From: Endomychus coccineus
Taxonomy: Eukaryota; Arthropoda; Insecta; Coleoptera; Endomychidae
Reading direction: 5' to 3'
Assembly: GCA_958510875.1 (NCBI GenBank)
Contig: OY294068.1
Location: 177,661,411 to 177,725,410, forward strand
Length of the DNA: 64,000 nucleotides
A program made the position numbers and the translations under genes. This document shows positions 44,660-54,406 of this stretch, piece by piece (the first letter of the stretch is position 1; the number at the start of each line of letters is the position of its first letter). Under the pieces are notes generated by a model. That model searched no databases and was not told the origin of the DNA. It worked only from the letters and a program-made list of their open reading frames with translations.

Positions 44660-45017
44660 CATGTATGCTAATAAACTATGAAAGAGTTCACACTGTGGAT
44701 ATATTATAACACTATAAATGAGAAATAATCATCCTTATCCACTAAAAATACTGGTAAAGTACCGGAGACCTTTAGGCTACCAAGTAGCCATCATCAGAGT
44801 AAACTAAATTATAAATCAATGGGGATAATAATGAAGAAAAGTTTATACATTTCCATCCCTTCTAAATTACCTAGAAATTTGTCTGTACTGTGTTTTAAAA
44901 GTGATAAACTTTCTTGAGAAATGGTGTGACCTGTATTTAAAATATGTTCGGTTATCGCTTATTTTTCACTATTATTTTTCTTTATATGGGCAAAATGTTC
45001 CTTATAACGAGTTGAAA
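44660..45017 (-). pseudogene. Penelope-like element 3' fragment
   Basis: The minus strand from 45017 reads YKEHFAHIKKNNSEK, then ILNTGHTISQESLSLLKHST and DKFLGNLEGMEMYKL, the tail of a PLE GIY-YIG protein. It matches the fragment at 19100-19215. Downstream (44816-44760) lies CTGATGA, GGCTACTTGGTAGCC, then TAAAGG where GAAAGG is expected: a hammerhead-like core with one changed base. The coding part breaks off sharply at 45017, where repeat R3 begins. Confidence 0.8.
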
Positions 45018-45365
45018 CGATTTCTTCCCGGAATCGCAGGCATCCACTTTTTCGCATTTCTGCATCTTTCGGCACTTTAAAAACAGAAGTTTTTGTTTTG
45101 CACTTTTGTACCCCGTTTTGCATTTCGGCACAATGCACGGTTTCATTCTTGCTGGAAACGCAGGTATTCCTTCTGTTTACAAGTTAACTGTCAAATGTCA
45201 CAGAATACTCTTCATAGAGATCAAGATGATACTCTTACGTGACGCCCACGGTCGTACATCCCTACGTGATGACTTTTGGTACTACGCGCACTTGGACGCG
45301 TAAGCGACTCACTGCTTAGATAGGAAACAGCCTGGAGTTTCCAGACCTGTCTATACGACCGTGCA
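45017..45365. repeat. Dispersed repeat R3, copy 2
   Basis: The left 21 bases match 39208-39228 directly and the right 75 bases match 39040-39110 inverted. The middle, with CATTTCTGCATCTTTCGGCA and related blocks, has no partner seen here. The two copies thus share both ends but not the interior, as expected for two members of an unknown transposon family. Confidence 0.55.
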
Positions 45366-45459
45366 TGCTACACATACACGACATCATGTCAAATATAGCA
45401 GATATATCCGCGTAAACCTGGAAAAAATGTCTTGCCATGATTACAATTACGACGTATCT

Positions 45460-45540
45460 TAGACTATATACTATGTATAGTGAGGGAAGTACAATTATGT
45501 ATCTTAGACTATATACCATGTATAGAGAGGGGAGTGAAAA
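45460..45540 (+). repeat. Short tandem duplication, also dispersed
   Basis: GTATCTTAGACTATATAC followed by TATGTATAG and GGGAAGT or GGGGAGT occurs twice, about 39 bp apart. A reverse-complement relative lies at about 4500-4540. Confidence 0.6.
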
Positions 45541-45679
45541 TACTTCATATGATAACTCTGATCAATTATAAATACAACTATTTTCAATACGATGTAGAAC
45601 ATTTGAAATAGACCCGAGAATCTTGCTCGGCGTATACATCAACATAAAATAATTGATCAATTATTATGAATGCAATTAC

Positions 45680-45890
45680 AGTAGACTCCTCCTTCCGGCC
45701 ACTCGTCAGAAGCGGCCACTCGTCAGAAGCGGCCACTTCTCTTAACCGTCAGTTTCGAGATTGCAAAAATTATTCTCATGGCAACTTCTATAATAAGGAA
45801 CTTTTTAATAGCGAAACCCTTTGTAAATGGTCACGGTCACTTTCAACGACTACCTTTTATGGCTACGCTACATGCACATCTCCATAATTC
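45680..45890 (+). repeat. Dispersed repeat with GGCCACTCGTCAGAAGC units
   Basis: Begins with two perfect units of CGGCCACTCGTCAGAAG and part of a third, then matches 5590-5740 in reverse complement. The 73-codon frame here is not supported as a gene. Confidence 0.65.
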
Positions 45891-45899
45891 TATATCATT

Positions 45900-47140
45900 C
45901 ATCCAGTTGCTTTTGAATTTTCAGTCATTTCAACCATGTTGTAATTCATCTGAGTGATTTTGAATAGTATTAGATGCCACTGTTCTTTATGCGTAGTTGT
46001 AATCACTGTGTGATCTGCAATTATTTCAATATGTGAGCAGTGTAGAGAACGTAAAGTTGTGGATTCATGACGTTTCCTTGGGGAATACCACATCCTAGCG
46101 AAAATTCTGTAGAAATATGGAACCATAAACAATCAGAATGCTCCGAAAGGATTCCCATGGATATCGTAACCATCCCATAACAACTATTCACACAAGACAG
46201 AATGGTCTTCTAAAATATATTATCCTCCTGTAAAGAGAATTGTCGTAAGTCATAGTGTCAAAATTAGATCTCAATCTGGAACATTGAAAGGCGGAAGAAA
46301 TCTCAAGGTGAAGTTTTCTATTTTTCATCAGGAATAACTACACGCTCCCCTTATGTGACGACAAATCTACCAATATATTTTATATCTCTTTCGAAGCTGC
46401 TTTATCTACACTATTGAATCGGTTCTATGAGAAATGATTAAACTAGGATATTGTTGATTTGAGGATTTATCGATCGGATATGACTGAACGGCTTCCTAGT
46501 ATTTTAATAAGAAATGAACGGGTTCTCCTTCGTACAAAGTACACAAAGAACACATTGTACTGCACGATAACTATGTCAAATTTCTGCACAGCTATTGCTA
46601 TGGTAAGAAGCGAGCTTACCAAGAATTTGTTCACAATAACAGCCGCTTTCATGTATTCCTTACACTCCGGTTATCCTTCTGATCTTGCGTTCCTACTGTA
46701 TGTATATGTTTGTTGAATATTGCCATATTGATAAAGATTGAAACATGATGTTATTGTGAATACAATATCTGTCTTCAATTTCCGATTTCCTTGTTTGTCA
46801 ATGCCTGTACCGATCTATAGTATTGATGAATATGACCATGAGAGTAACGTATTATCTGTAATCAGTGATTCAGCGTGATGCTCAACTTTTCCTTCATGGA
46901 AAATCTTTATTCTGCCAACAAATCAGTCTCAGTCCCACCATATCACATAAGTCTAATATGAAACGTTTATGATTGACATTACGTTCGATTGGCCCATGTT
47001 CATCAGGAATGGACCAAACGACATTCAAAAAGAAAATAGCATGAGGATACCACATGAATTAAAACGGACTCCAGAATATTATTTAGAAAAGATTCAAACT
47101 CTATCTTCTTCGATAGAATAAAATACTTTCAGTTTGCCTT
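45900..47140. other. Unassigned spacer
   Basis: No supported gene. The frame at 46459-46716 (85 codons) has a hydrophobic C-terminal half but no recognised family. Confidence 0.4.
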
Positions 47141-47149
47141 CATATCACT

Positions 47150-47225
47150 CATATTATAGAACACTATTGTGACTATAGTTTCGACTACTAGCGTATCATC
47201 TTCACAATAATACAAAAAGTACTTT
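47150..47225 (-). repeat. Solo end of the PLE family at 25810
   Basis: On the minus strand: GTGAAGATGATACG, AGTCGAAACTATAGT. It matches the end of the PLE at 25810-26845, including the GAAACTATAGT segment of its hammerhead-like motif, with CTGAAGA changed to GTGAAGA. Confidence 0.6.
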
Positions 47226-47316
47226 CAAATGAAAGGCTATTGATTATGCTACATTTGCACGATCACAATACTGGGGCCCTTAAATTTTCAGTGTTGAGTT
47301 CAGAGTTGAGAGAAGC

Positions 47317-47910
47317 ATGATGGCTTCCAGAAGATTTTTTTTAGCAGTTGATCTTTTTAATGGTGATGCTCTCGATTGGCTTAGTTTTTACCCAAATATC
47401 TTGACTTTGGTATTTGGAATCAAATTAGCAACCGGAAGCGTCTTCCTGGTGAGAAGTGCAGTTTGTACAGTGCATCAGCTGAGAAACTGTTCTCCAGATT
47501 GGAAATTGACGAGGAAACCAGATTAGAACAGGCGATGACGAACTCTCAACCTGATACATTAAATCAATTTACTTTACATAACATCACTACGTTGAATAGA
47601 TTGAGAGTAAATTGTAGACAAATCGAAGATTTCGAATTTCATTCTAACAGAGACTGCAATGTACAAGAAACTACATCAAAAGCTTCGAACCTACAATTAG
47701 TCCTTCACAAAGTTTTCTTTACGTCGTTTGTTGGAATTGTGATTCACGATGTCACAAATATATATCTTGTTCAGAACTTAACAGAACTTGTGACTATTAA
47801 AGAGTTTTTTAGATCCGCATTCAACCTCCTCATGAATGTCGCGAAACGTGAGACCCTTGCGTCAATCTTCTGTTTCTCCAGAGACCCGCTAACATATTGA
47901 CATACTCAGA
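47317..47910 (+). pseudogene. Ty3/Gypsy gag relic with zinc knuckle
   Basis: Three frames carry successive parts of a gag protein. 47317 onward reads MASRRFFLAVDLFNGDALDW and LSFYPNILT, a capsid-type segment (L...AL.W). 47463 onward reads EKLFSRLEIDEETRLEQAMT, NQFTLHNITTLNRLRVNCRQ and IEDFEF, the end of the capsid. In the next frame, 47729-47770 encodes CWNCDSRCHKYISC, a perfect CX2CX4HX4C zinc knuckle that binds RNA in retroelement nucleocapsids. At least two frameshifts and later stops disable the gene. No pol or LTR was recognised next to it. Confidence 0.72.
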
Positions 47911-47930
47911 TTGGGCTATCAAACTACAGA

Positions 47931-48110
47931 GGTCGAGGTTGTCTCTTCCCAAGATGAAAAATCTCACGGTTATCGAACAAAGGACCATTAAATAAATATA
48001 TTAACCAAACGTTACTACAGAGGTCGAGGTTATCTCTTTCTAAGATGGAATACCTCACAACAGTTGAAATAACAAATGACCATTATATGAATATTCAAAC
48101 GTTCAAATGT
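47931..48110 (+). repeat. Tandem duplication
   Basis: ACTACAGAGGTCGAGGTT starts at about 47930 and again at 48016, each followed by a similar segment ending in ACCATTA-type sequence. Period about 85 bp. Confidence 0.75.
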
Positions 48111-48179
48111 TACAACAACCCAGACTCCAAATTATACTCAAAGCCACTGGATTCCAATGAAAAGGTAAGAAGATAATTT

Positions 48180-48960
48180 ACCGAATTCGTTAAGCTAACC
48201 CAACATTTTTTATACAATTTCAGAGGATTATACTGATTTTATCATTAGTTCTAATTATCTAAAATTAAATATTGAATTTCTAAAAATAAACTGGACTAAA
48301 CATAAGCTCTAAATAAATTATAATCTATTCTCTTATAATTATATCGATAGAAGCTCACTATCCTACTATTCATGATTAAATATTTCATTCAGCCTTTACC
48401 TTATTGTAATCCATCATGGCTTCGAATGAAACAACCATTGGAAGTATGATATTCACAGATTTAATAAATACATTTTACTAGGTTTGCTATCAACGGAGCT
48501 TTTTCCCACAGATACTAGTACTTTTTAGTTTCTGTTTGTAGAAGCTATGGTGTTAGCAGAACTAGTTAAATTCATTAATTCAATAGTTGTAAATACATAG
48601 CGTTGAAATATTATATTTACATAAATTCATCACATAATATACATTTCAAATCAAATGTTATAGTCATAAGTAAACATGTCAAATTTGAGCCCTTTTTATG
48701 ATAAGCGTACCTATTCCAACTAGAAACTCTGCTACATCAAAGATAATGTACTAATCATGGTTTTCTCATATTTTGAATAGGGAATTATCAAAGCTCTCAA
48801 GCTCTAAAAGATAAAAATATTATGATTATCATTACAATATTGAGAGAACGAATTTTCGTAAAAGGTGGATGATGATTTTCATTTTGGTAGAAGCTCCTTT
48901 TTGCTAGTTCCCATTTCGTTATGTTTGACATGCTCTACGTTCAACATCATCATCATGGAG
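48180..48960. other. Unassigned AT-rich spacer
   Basis: No supported feature. Confidence 0.45.
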
Positions 48961-48979
48961 CAAGGGGGGTACACCCCTG

Positions 48980-49600
48980 CCTTATAATGTAGGACACTGG
49001 ATTGAACTCATTATGCACTATACGATCAGTAGCCTATTCCGTTCTAGCAGGTTTGTCTCTCAGGAAGCACCTCTACTTCGTAGAATTGATGTCTGCCAAA
49101 GCTGGACATTTCCACAGGATGTGAGAAGCAGTTTATTTCACTTTTCGACATTTTCTAGATATTACGTCATGTGTGACAGTGACCAGTAGGGACTTCAGTA
49201 ATCTGCCAAAGGTCCCCTATGTTCAGGGATAGTAGTTTAAAGCCAAGGCGCAGACTCTTTGAGATGAAGAGCTTTGCCCGCCTCTTGCTTGGTGAGTTCC
49301 ATCACAAGTTAGGTCACTGTTTGTTCACTTGGTGTCGAAGGTCGAGACCTCCATCGTAGTTTTATAAAGTGACCGTTGGCTCTAGCCCGACCAAGACTCC
49401 CGACAATCCCCGCTTGACCAGAGCCTCTGTCATTTCATTATCCTCAACTCCATCGTCTGCTGGGACTCAAATGAGTTTGACTTCGTTAGTCCTGGCTAGT
49501 TCAACCAATGCTTCTATGCACTTGTTGATCAGTCTTGATGACTTAATAGCTTCAAGAACAGACCGACTCTCTTTGTAGAAAGAAATTCGCATGCTTGCCA
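48980..49600 (-). pseudogene. LINE RNase H and C-terminal zinc-finger relic
   Basis: The minus strand gives, in changing frames, KESRSVLEAIKSSRLINKCI, EALVELARTNEVKL, then VPADDGVEDNEMTEALVK: the RNase H motif normally read WVPGHxGxxGNExAD. Further left come CRKCRK and ETASHILWKCPALADIN, the zinc-finger-like tail of R1/Jockey-type LINEs. The opposite strand's 69-codon frame is a shadow. Many frameshifts are present. Confidence 0.72.
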
Positions 49601-49649
49601 AGGCAAAGGTGAAATTTTGAAGTTTTTCAGGCAGAGGTTTTGCCTGAAA

Positions 49650-50720
49650 AGCCTATTCGTACGTACCTACCTAAGGCAACTAATACTGAGGTTTCGGATT
49701 TTGAGTTAGTCAAGTTTTTGCAATATTCCGTCTCATATAATGTGTATTTGTATTTCTATTCAAGCTGCCATAAATGACAAAATTTTTCTTTCTTGCCAAT
49801 TACGCGCTGGCTCGTAACATTACAAAATGTAACAGGTAATACACAAGAAAAAACAAATTTTCAACTGAGAAACCTACTTAGTTAAAGATGATTCTTTATT
49901 CGTGGCATTTTATGGTTGCCTGGAAGCTTGGTGAATTGAAAATTGATGTTCCTCCTGCTGCAAATCTATTTGAATTTTTTGAATGAAGAAACCAATGAAA
50001 CTTGGTTTAGAATTCATTGCAATGATTCAATTAATCTTCTCTTATCCATAAAGTTCTATTAATCTCGAAATATTGTTCATTTTAGGCAATTTCATCTACA
50101 ATCTCAACTGAAAAACGTGCTTGTTAACGTATATAACATCAAAGCGGAACAAAATTGTTTTCTTTACGTTACTCAAATGATAAAGTTTCCGGGAAATTTC
50201 ATTAGAATCTTGATAACCTGAATATTTCCAATCTGTTCCATACTGAAATATTCTGTACCTGTAAAAACTGCTCAATCTCATTAAAGTTGTAAACCCCTAT
50301 CAAAAAATGTTGGGCTTCCCATGGTAATAAGTTTATGCCTATAATAACTACAAGCTGTACTAACATCCGATTCAGCGCATTATTGTTGGCTCTGTCTGTA
50401 TGAATTTTCATGGACTTCGTACACACTTTTAGAGAAATATGCAAATATGTGGAAATCATCATTGTGAATGCAGAAAATATAATTCACATTCATGAGTAAG
50501 TATGAAATATATGATATATTCAGATAAATAAATAAAATGCAAATTCACAGTTCAATATTCGATTTAAAATGAATTCACCAGCAGTTATTGCCGAAATATA
50601 TCATTGACAAAAGTAACATCCTACTATTCATGTGTCTGAATTATTTTTAATTCATATGCAAATCAACAGTTTACATCATTCATGAAATTATGTGACATCA
50701 CAGATATATTGTACTCCGAA
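49650..50720. other. Unassigned spacer with weak hints of coding on the minus strand
   Basis: The minus-strand frames at 50202-50462 and 50096-50281 have moderately hydrophobic parts (MLVQLVVIIGINLLPW) and a later segment reads AGGTSIFNSPSFQATIK after a possible splice acceptor. This faintly resembles the end of an insect chemoreceptor, but stops intervene and I do not call a gene. Confidence 0.3.
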
Positions 50721-50734
50721 CTTGAAGGAAGTAA

Positions 50735-50815
50735 CGGGTCTACTTGCAGTGAAGTTTTTAAAGCGTTCGCTTTCAGTGCGACGTGTACCGGGATCGATGC
50801 CCAGCACATACGCAT
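50735..50815 (+). repeat. tRNA-like segment, possible SINE head
   Basis: The stretch GCAGTGAAG, TTTTTAAAGCGTTCGCTTTC, GTGCGACG, then CCGGGATCGATGCCCAGC looks like a degenerate tRNA with a recognisable anticodon-arm-like hairpin (AAAGCG/CGCTTT) and T-arm-like end. No good acceptor stem is seen. A tRNA-derived SINE or pseudo-tRNA is more likely than a working tRNA. Confidence 0.35.
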
Positions 50816-51074
50816 TTTCCATCATTTTCTAGTTGACTATCAATCTACCTCTTGAGCATTTGGTATGGTATCACGTATATGCAATTGGGACATTGAGATT
50901 GTCATCAATTTGTTCAAAGAAGTTTTCTATTATTAGAGATTTTATTCGTACATGTCATGATACTTATTCAATTAAACCAGCGTGAATAGAGATAAAATTG
51001 CGCATCTAGTCATGTATCATATTCGTATATCTGAAACACATAGGTTGGTTCCAGCCTCACCCCCTTTTCCCACC

Positions 51075-51360
51075 CCTCAAAATCGTAAAGTACTGATCTT
51101 GATGAAATTTTGCAGACTCGAAACTCAAAACAAGAGCAAAGTTACTGTTTCAAAATTTCAAGATTTCAAAAACTACCCCAAACTTCTTTCTCATCCTTTG
51201 AAACAGACAAGTACCAAGTTTGATAAAAGACACCGGACCTTCAGAATGAGAGTAGAGTTACTGTGTAAATGAGATTTAGAATCAACTACCCGAGATTCCC
51301 TTCCCATCACTTAAGACAGACAAGTACTGAACTTGATAAGATTTTGCATAATCGTCATCT
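51075..51360 (+). repeat. Diverged tandem repeat, about 130-bp units
   Basis: Three related blocks follow each other: AAGTACTGATCTTGATGAAA, AAGTACCAAGTTTGATAAAA and AAGTACTGAACTTGATAAGA, each preceded by CATC or CACC with a short CT-rich run. The 96-codon frame across them is a by-product. Confidence 0.7.
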
Positions 51361-51369
51361 AAATTCTAT

Positions 51370-52340
51370 TGTTAATGCAAATAACATTTCGTACACTTGA
51401 TCTTCTACATGAGATTTCGGAATAACCATCAATTTACCTTCCTGGGCAAACTGGTGATTCTTGCTAGTAATTCAATAATTGAGGTCCTAGTATTGACCCT
51501 TGTAAATTACATATTGTATTGTCAATTCGAAGAAACTTCCACTATAATGACAAAGTATGATATGACGTCTTTTCACATTTTTATCTGTATCCAATCATTT
51601 CCAATATATTTTGGTTGCTGCTAGTGAGGGAATTCCGCCATCAATTGATCACAGCTGATGATTAAATTGTATTATGACTAGCCTAGATCTTGTTAATATA
51701 ATGGTTGATCACTAATGAGCCGATGATGTGGACCATGTTCAATGAGTAGTTTCAATGAAGTCAAATGAATGGTTTTTGTCTTTTCATTTGACAATAACGA
51801 TACAAAAACTTTTTGTATTGGAAAGAATAATAATAAACGTTTGATATTAGGAAGTATCCAAATTAAAAGAAACAATTGTGTTAATTACAAAATAGATTCC
51901 AGTCTTTCAAAACTATATAATAATCTAAATCAAACCTAAACCAATTTCAGTTATTTTGAAATACCGCTTTCTATTGTCTATTCAATTCAACCTCCTAAAA
52001 AAGATAATCATCTAACATTTATGAGTTACAGTTTGGAGATTAGATTCCATAGAATTATCTTGAACTCGATCAGTTGTTAGTAATAGAAATGAAATGTGAA
52101 TCATAGAATAACAATTCATAAAATAATCATAGATATTTAGAATTGCATAATTTTAAAATAAGGTGTTATGTATTCAACTATATTCAATTCATCCCAAATT
52201 GATAATTAGCCATACGTTTCTCGTTCACACACATTCGATCCAATGTTTTCTGCAGTTTTAATTGGATTTTAAAAACACAAGTCGGTTGCAGGCATTTTAT
52301 CAATTAAAATCATCAATTCTTTTCTAAATTACATGGAAAC
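51370..52340. other. Unassigned AT-rich spacer
   Basis: No supported feature. Confidence 0.4.
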
Positions 52341-52344
52341 ACTA

Positions 52345-52425
52345 ATTGACAAAACAATTTCTGATAAGGATGGATAAAATATTGTCGAAACGTCAAAAAA
52401 AGAATTTTATCTCATTTTCAGTCAT
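52345..52425 (+). repeat. Possible PLE end with hammerhead-like core
   Basis: CTGATAAGGATGGATAAAAT followed by ATTGTCGAAACGTC. A similar arrangement lies on the minus strand at 63782-63740. The core has CTGATAA where CTGANGA is required, so it is probably decayed. Confidence 0.4.
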
Positions 52426-52579
52426 ATTAAAGAACAGAATACCAAGAAGACGTAACGTACATCACCAAATGGTTCAGGGATATAAATACAAGAATATATT
52501 CAAGATATTGCCTAGCGGTTTCTATTTATGGAATAAATACATGAGCAGAGCATAATTGAAGAACAATTGCATTCATATA

Positions 52580-53754
52580 CAGGGTGGTCTTTATTAAGTA
52601 ATACACCAAACTTATGTTTTTCCAATGGAACACCCTATATTGTGATCATTATTTCGAAGGCCCTCATTCATCTGAGAAGAATGATATGACATACCATAGG
52701 TCTCCTGTTGACGGCTTCCGAATTATCATTTCAGAGTTAAAAGGTGTCTACTTCAAAAAATCACTGTGTGTTCACTGATCGAGATAAGATATAGTTAAAA
52801 ATTGTATCCATCATCAAAAATTTCTCGAAAATGAGCAAAGTATACAGGTGGACCAAAACAGAAAAACACGTATAACTTCCTTATTATCAATAGAAAATCC
52901 TGTATATTATTTCATTTGTAGAAAGGTCTTTCAATAAGCTTTCCGACAATGCAAAATAAGTATGCTCGAAAGTGAACATTCAGGCTGTTATTAAATAAAA
53001 CAAACGAGAAACTCAGCTGTCCACTGTGAACAAGGTTGATCAAAATACCACAAATTACCAATAAGTCACTACATGCAACTAATGAACAATCGTACAAAAA
53101 GTGTGTACTCGATTGAGAACAGATCATGATTTGATACAATTAACAAGTAATGATAATCAAATGAACAAAGCAATACCTTAACAATATTGGATCTTAAAGT
53201 AGGTGCTCAAATATATGACCTTGTGGTTCGATACAAACATTTAGTCTCCGTACAAAAGAAAATTTAACACGCAATATCATGTCTGGGTCAATAGAACGGA
53301 ATGCATCCCTTATTCTGATCTTCATGTCTTCATCAGTCATTGGTGTAGCACGAAATACTTTCTCTCTCACAAATTCCTAAAGGAATCTATTGCGGTTAAA
53401 TCAGGAAAACGGACAGGCCAAGCGATTGATCCTCCTCTCCCTAACCAATGATTCGGGTAATTCTGTTTTAAAAATTGTCGAACAACTCGATGATAGTGTA
53501 CAGGCATTCTATGCTACTGGCAGCCACATGTTTCTCCCTGTATTCAAATTCACGTTTCTTAGAAGAAGTGGGAGATCATTTTCTTTAAATTTCAATTATA
53601 ATGTAATGATAATTCGGACACCGTCAACAAGACACCCATGGTATGTCATATCTTTCTTCTTAGATTAATGAGTGCTTTCGAAATTATAATGACAGTATGG
53701 GGTTTCCATTGAAAAAACATAAGTTTGGTGTGTTACTTACTAAAGACCAGCCTG
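52580..53754 (-). mobile_element. Mariner-like element, internally decayed
   Basis: Ends CAGGGTGGTCTTTATTAAGT and its inverted partner ending CCAGCCTG, with TA on each side (52578-52579 and 53755-53756). Inverted similarity extends about 150 bp. The interior holds a transposase relic of the same family as the element at 31944. Confidence 0.85.
53190..53530 (-). pseudogene. Mariner-like transposase C-terminal relic
   Basis: The minus strand reads NYPNHWLGRGGSIAWPVRFP then DLTAIDSF, a stop, EFVREKVFRATPMTDEDMKI, RIRDAFRSIDPDMILRVKFS and FVRRLNVCIEPQGHIFEHLL. It lines up along its length with the C-terminal frame 33049-32657, including the IGRG, SPD/FPD and FEHLL/FEQLM positions. The N-terminal half and the first two catalytic residues are lost. 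Confidence 0.82.
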
Positions 53755-53759
53755 TATAT

Positions 53760-54400
53760 GAATGGAAATATTCTTCAATTATGCGCTGTTTGTGTATTCA
53801 TTTCATGAAACAAATCGCTTGTCAATATCTCGAATATCAATGGCGCTATTGGACTTTTTCGGGACTCTGGGTGATCCTGTATATACAAAAATATTCTCCA
53901 GTGGATGGATACTGGTCTATGATTATTGGAAAAGCTGGTCATGTTATTGAATTCAAAGTGGAGGAAACTCTGGTATTGAGATCTGAGAAATCGGCATTCC
54001 TATAATTCTAAATTCACGAGACTCGGTATTGCGTTCAAACGTCCATTGAAACTCCGTGTTATGTGGCTGTTTGACTTTTCTCATAATGATGTTGTATATA
54101 TGACAGAAAACAGGAAATATCCAATCACATGGAAATATACACAAATGCAAAACTTCAACAACTTATCGAACATATTCGAAATTGAAAGAAGGCAAAACAC
54201 TTATGTGCATCGACTGAATTCGCTTTATGCCTTTGAAATCGACAAATATAAGTCTGCAGCTTAAACCATTATTATTTTCCTAGACTTCCGACAATTCTTG
54301 TCAATACTCAAGTCTGGAGTTCTTTTCCAACATTTACAGATGATAAAACTTATATTGTTCGATTTAAATAATGACAAATTGGTGAACATAAATTATTACA
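53760..54400. other. Unassigned spacer
   Basis: Frames at 53697-54005 and 54046-54264 are moderately long but show no recognisable domain. Confidence 0.35.
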
Positions 54401-54406
54401 CTGAAG

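Noticed and set aside
49369..49578. 69-codon plus-strand frame rich in Ser and Thr
   Set aside because: It lies opposite a recognisable LINE RNase H on the minus strand and is a shadow of it.
49880..50460. Possible insect chemoreceptor (odorant or gustatory receptor) exons on the minus strand
   Set aside because: A final-exon-like AGG...SF segment after a plausible acceptor and a hydrophobic frame upstream are suggestive. However, stops separate them, the expected segment before the AGG is not in the right frame, and no further exons were found.
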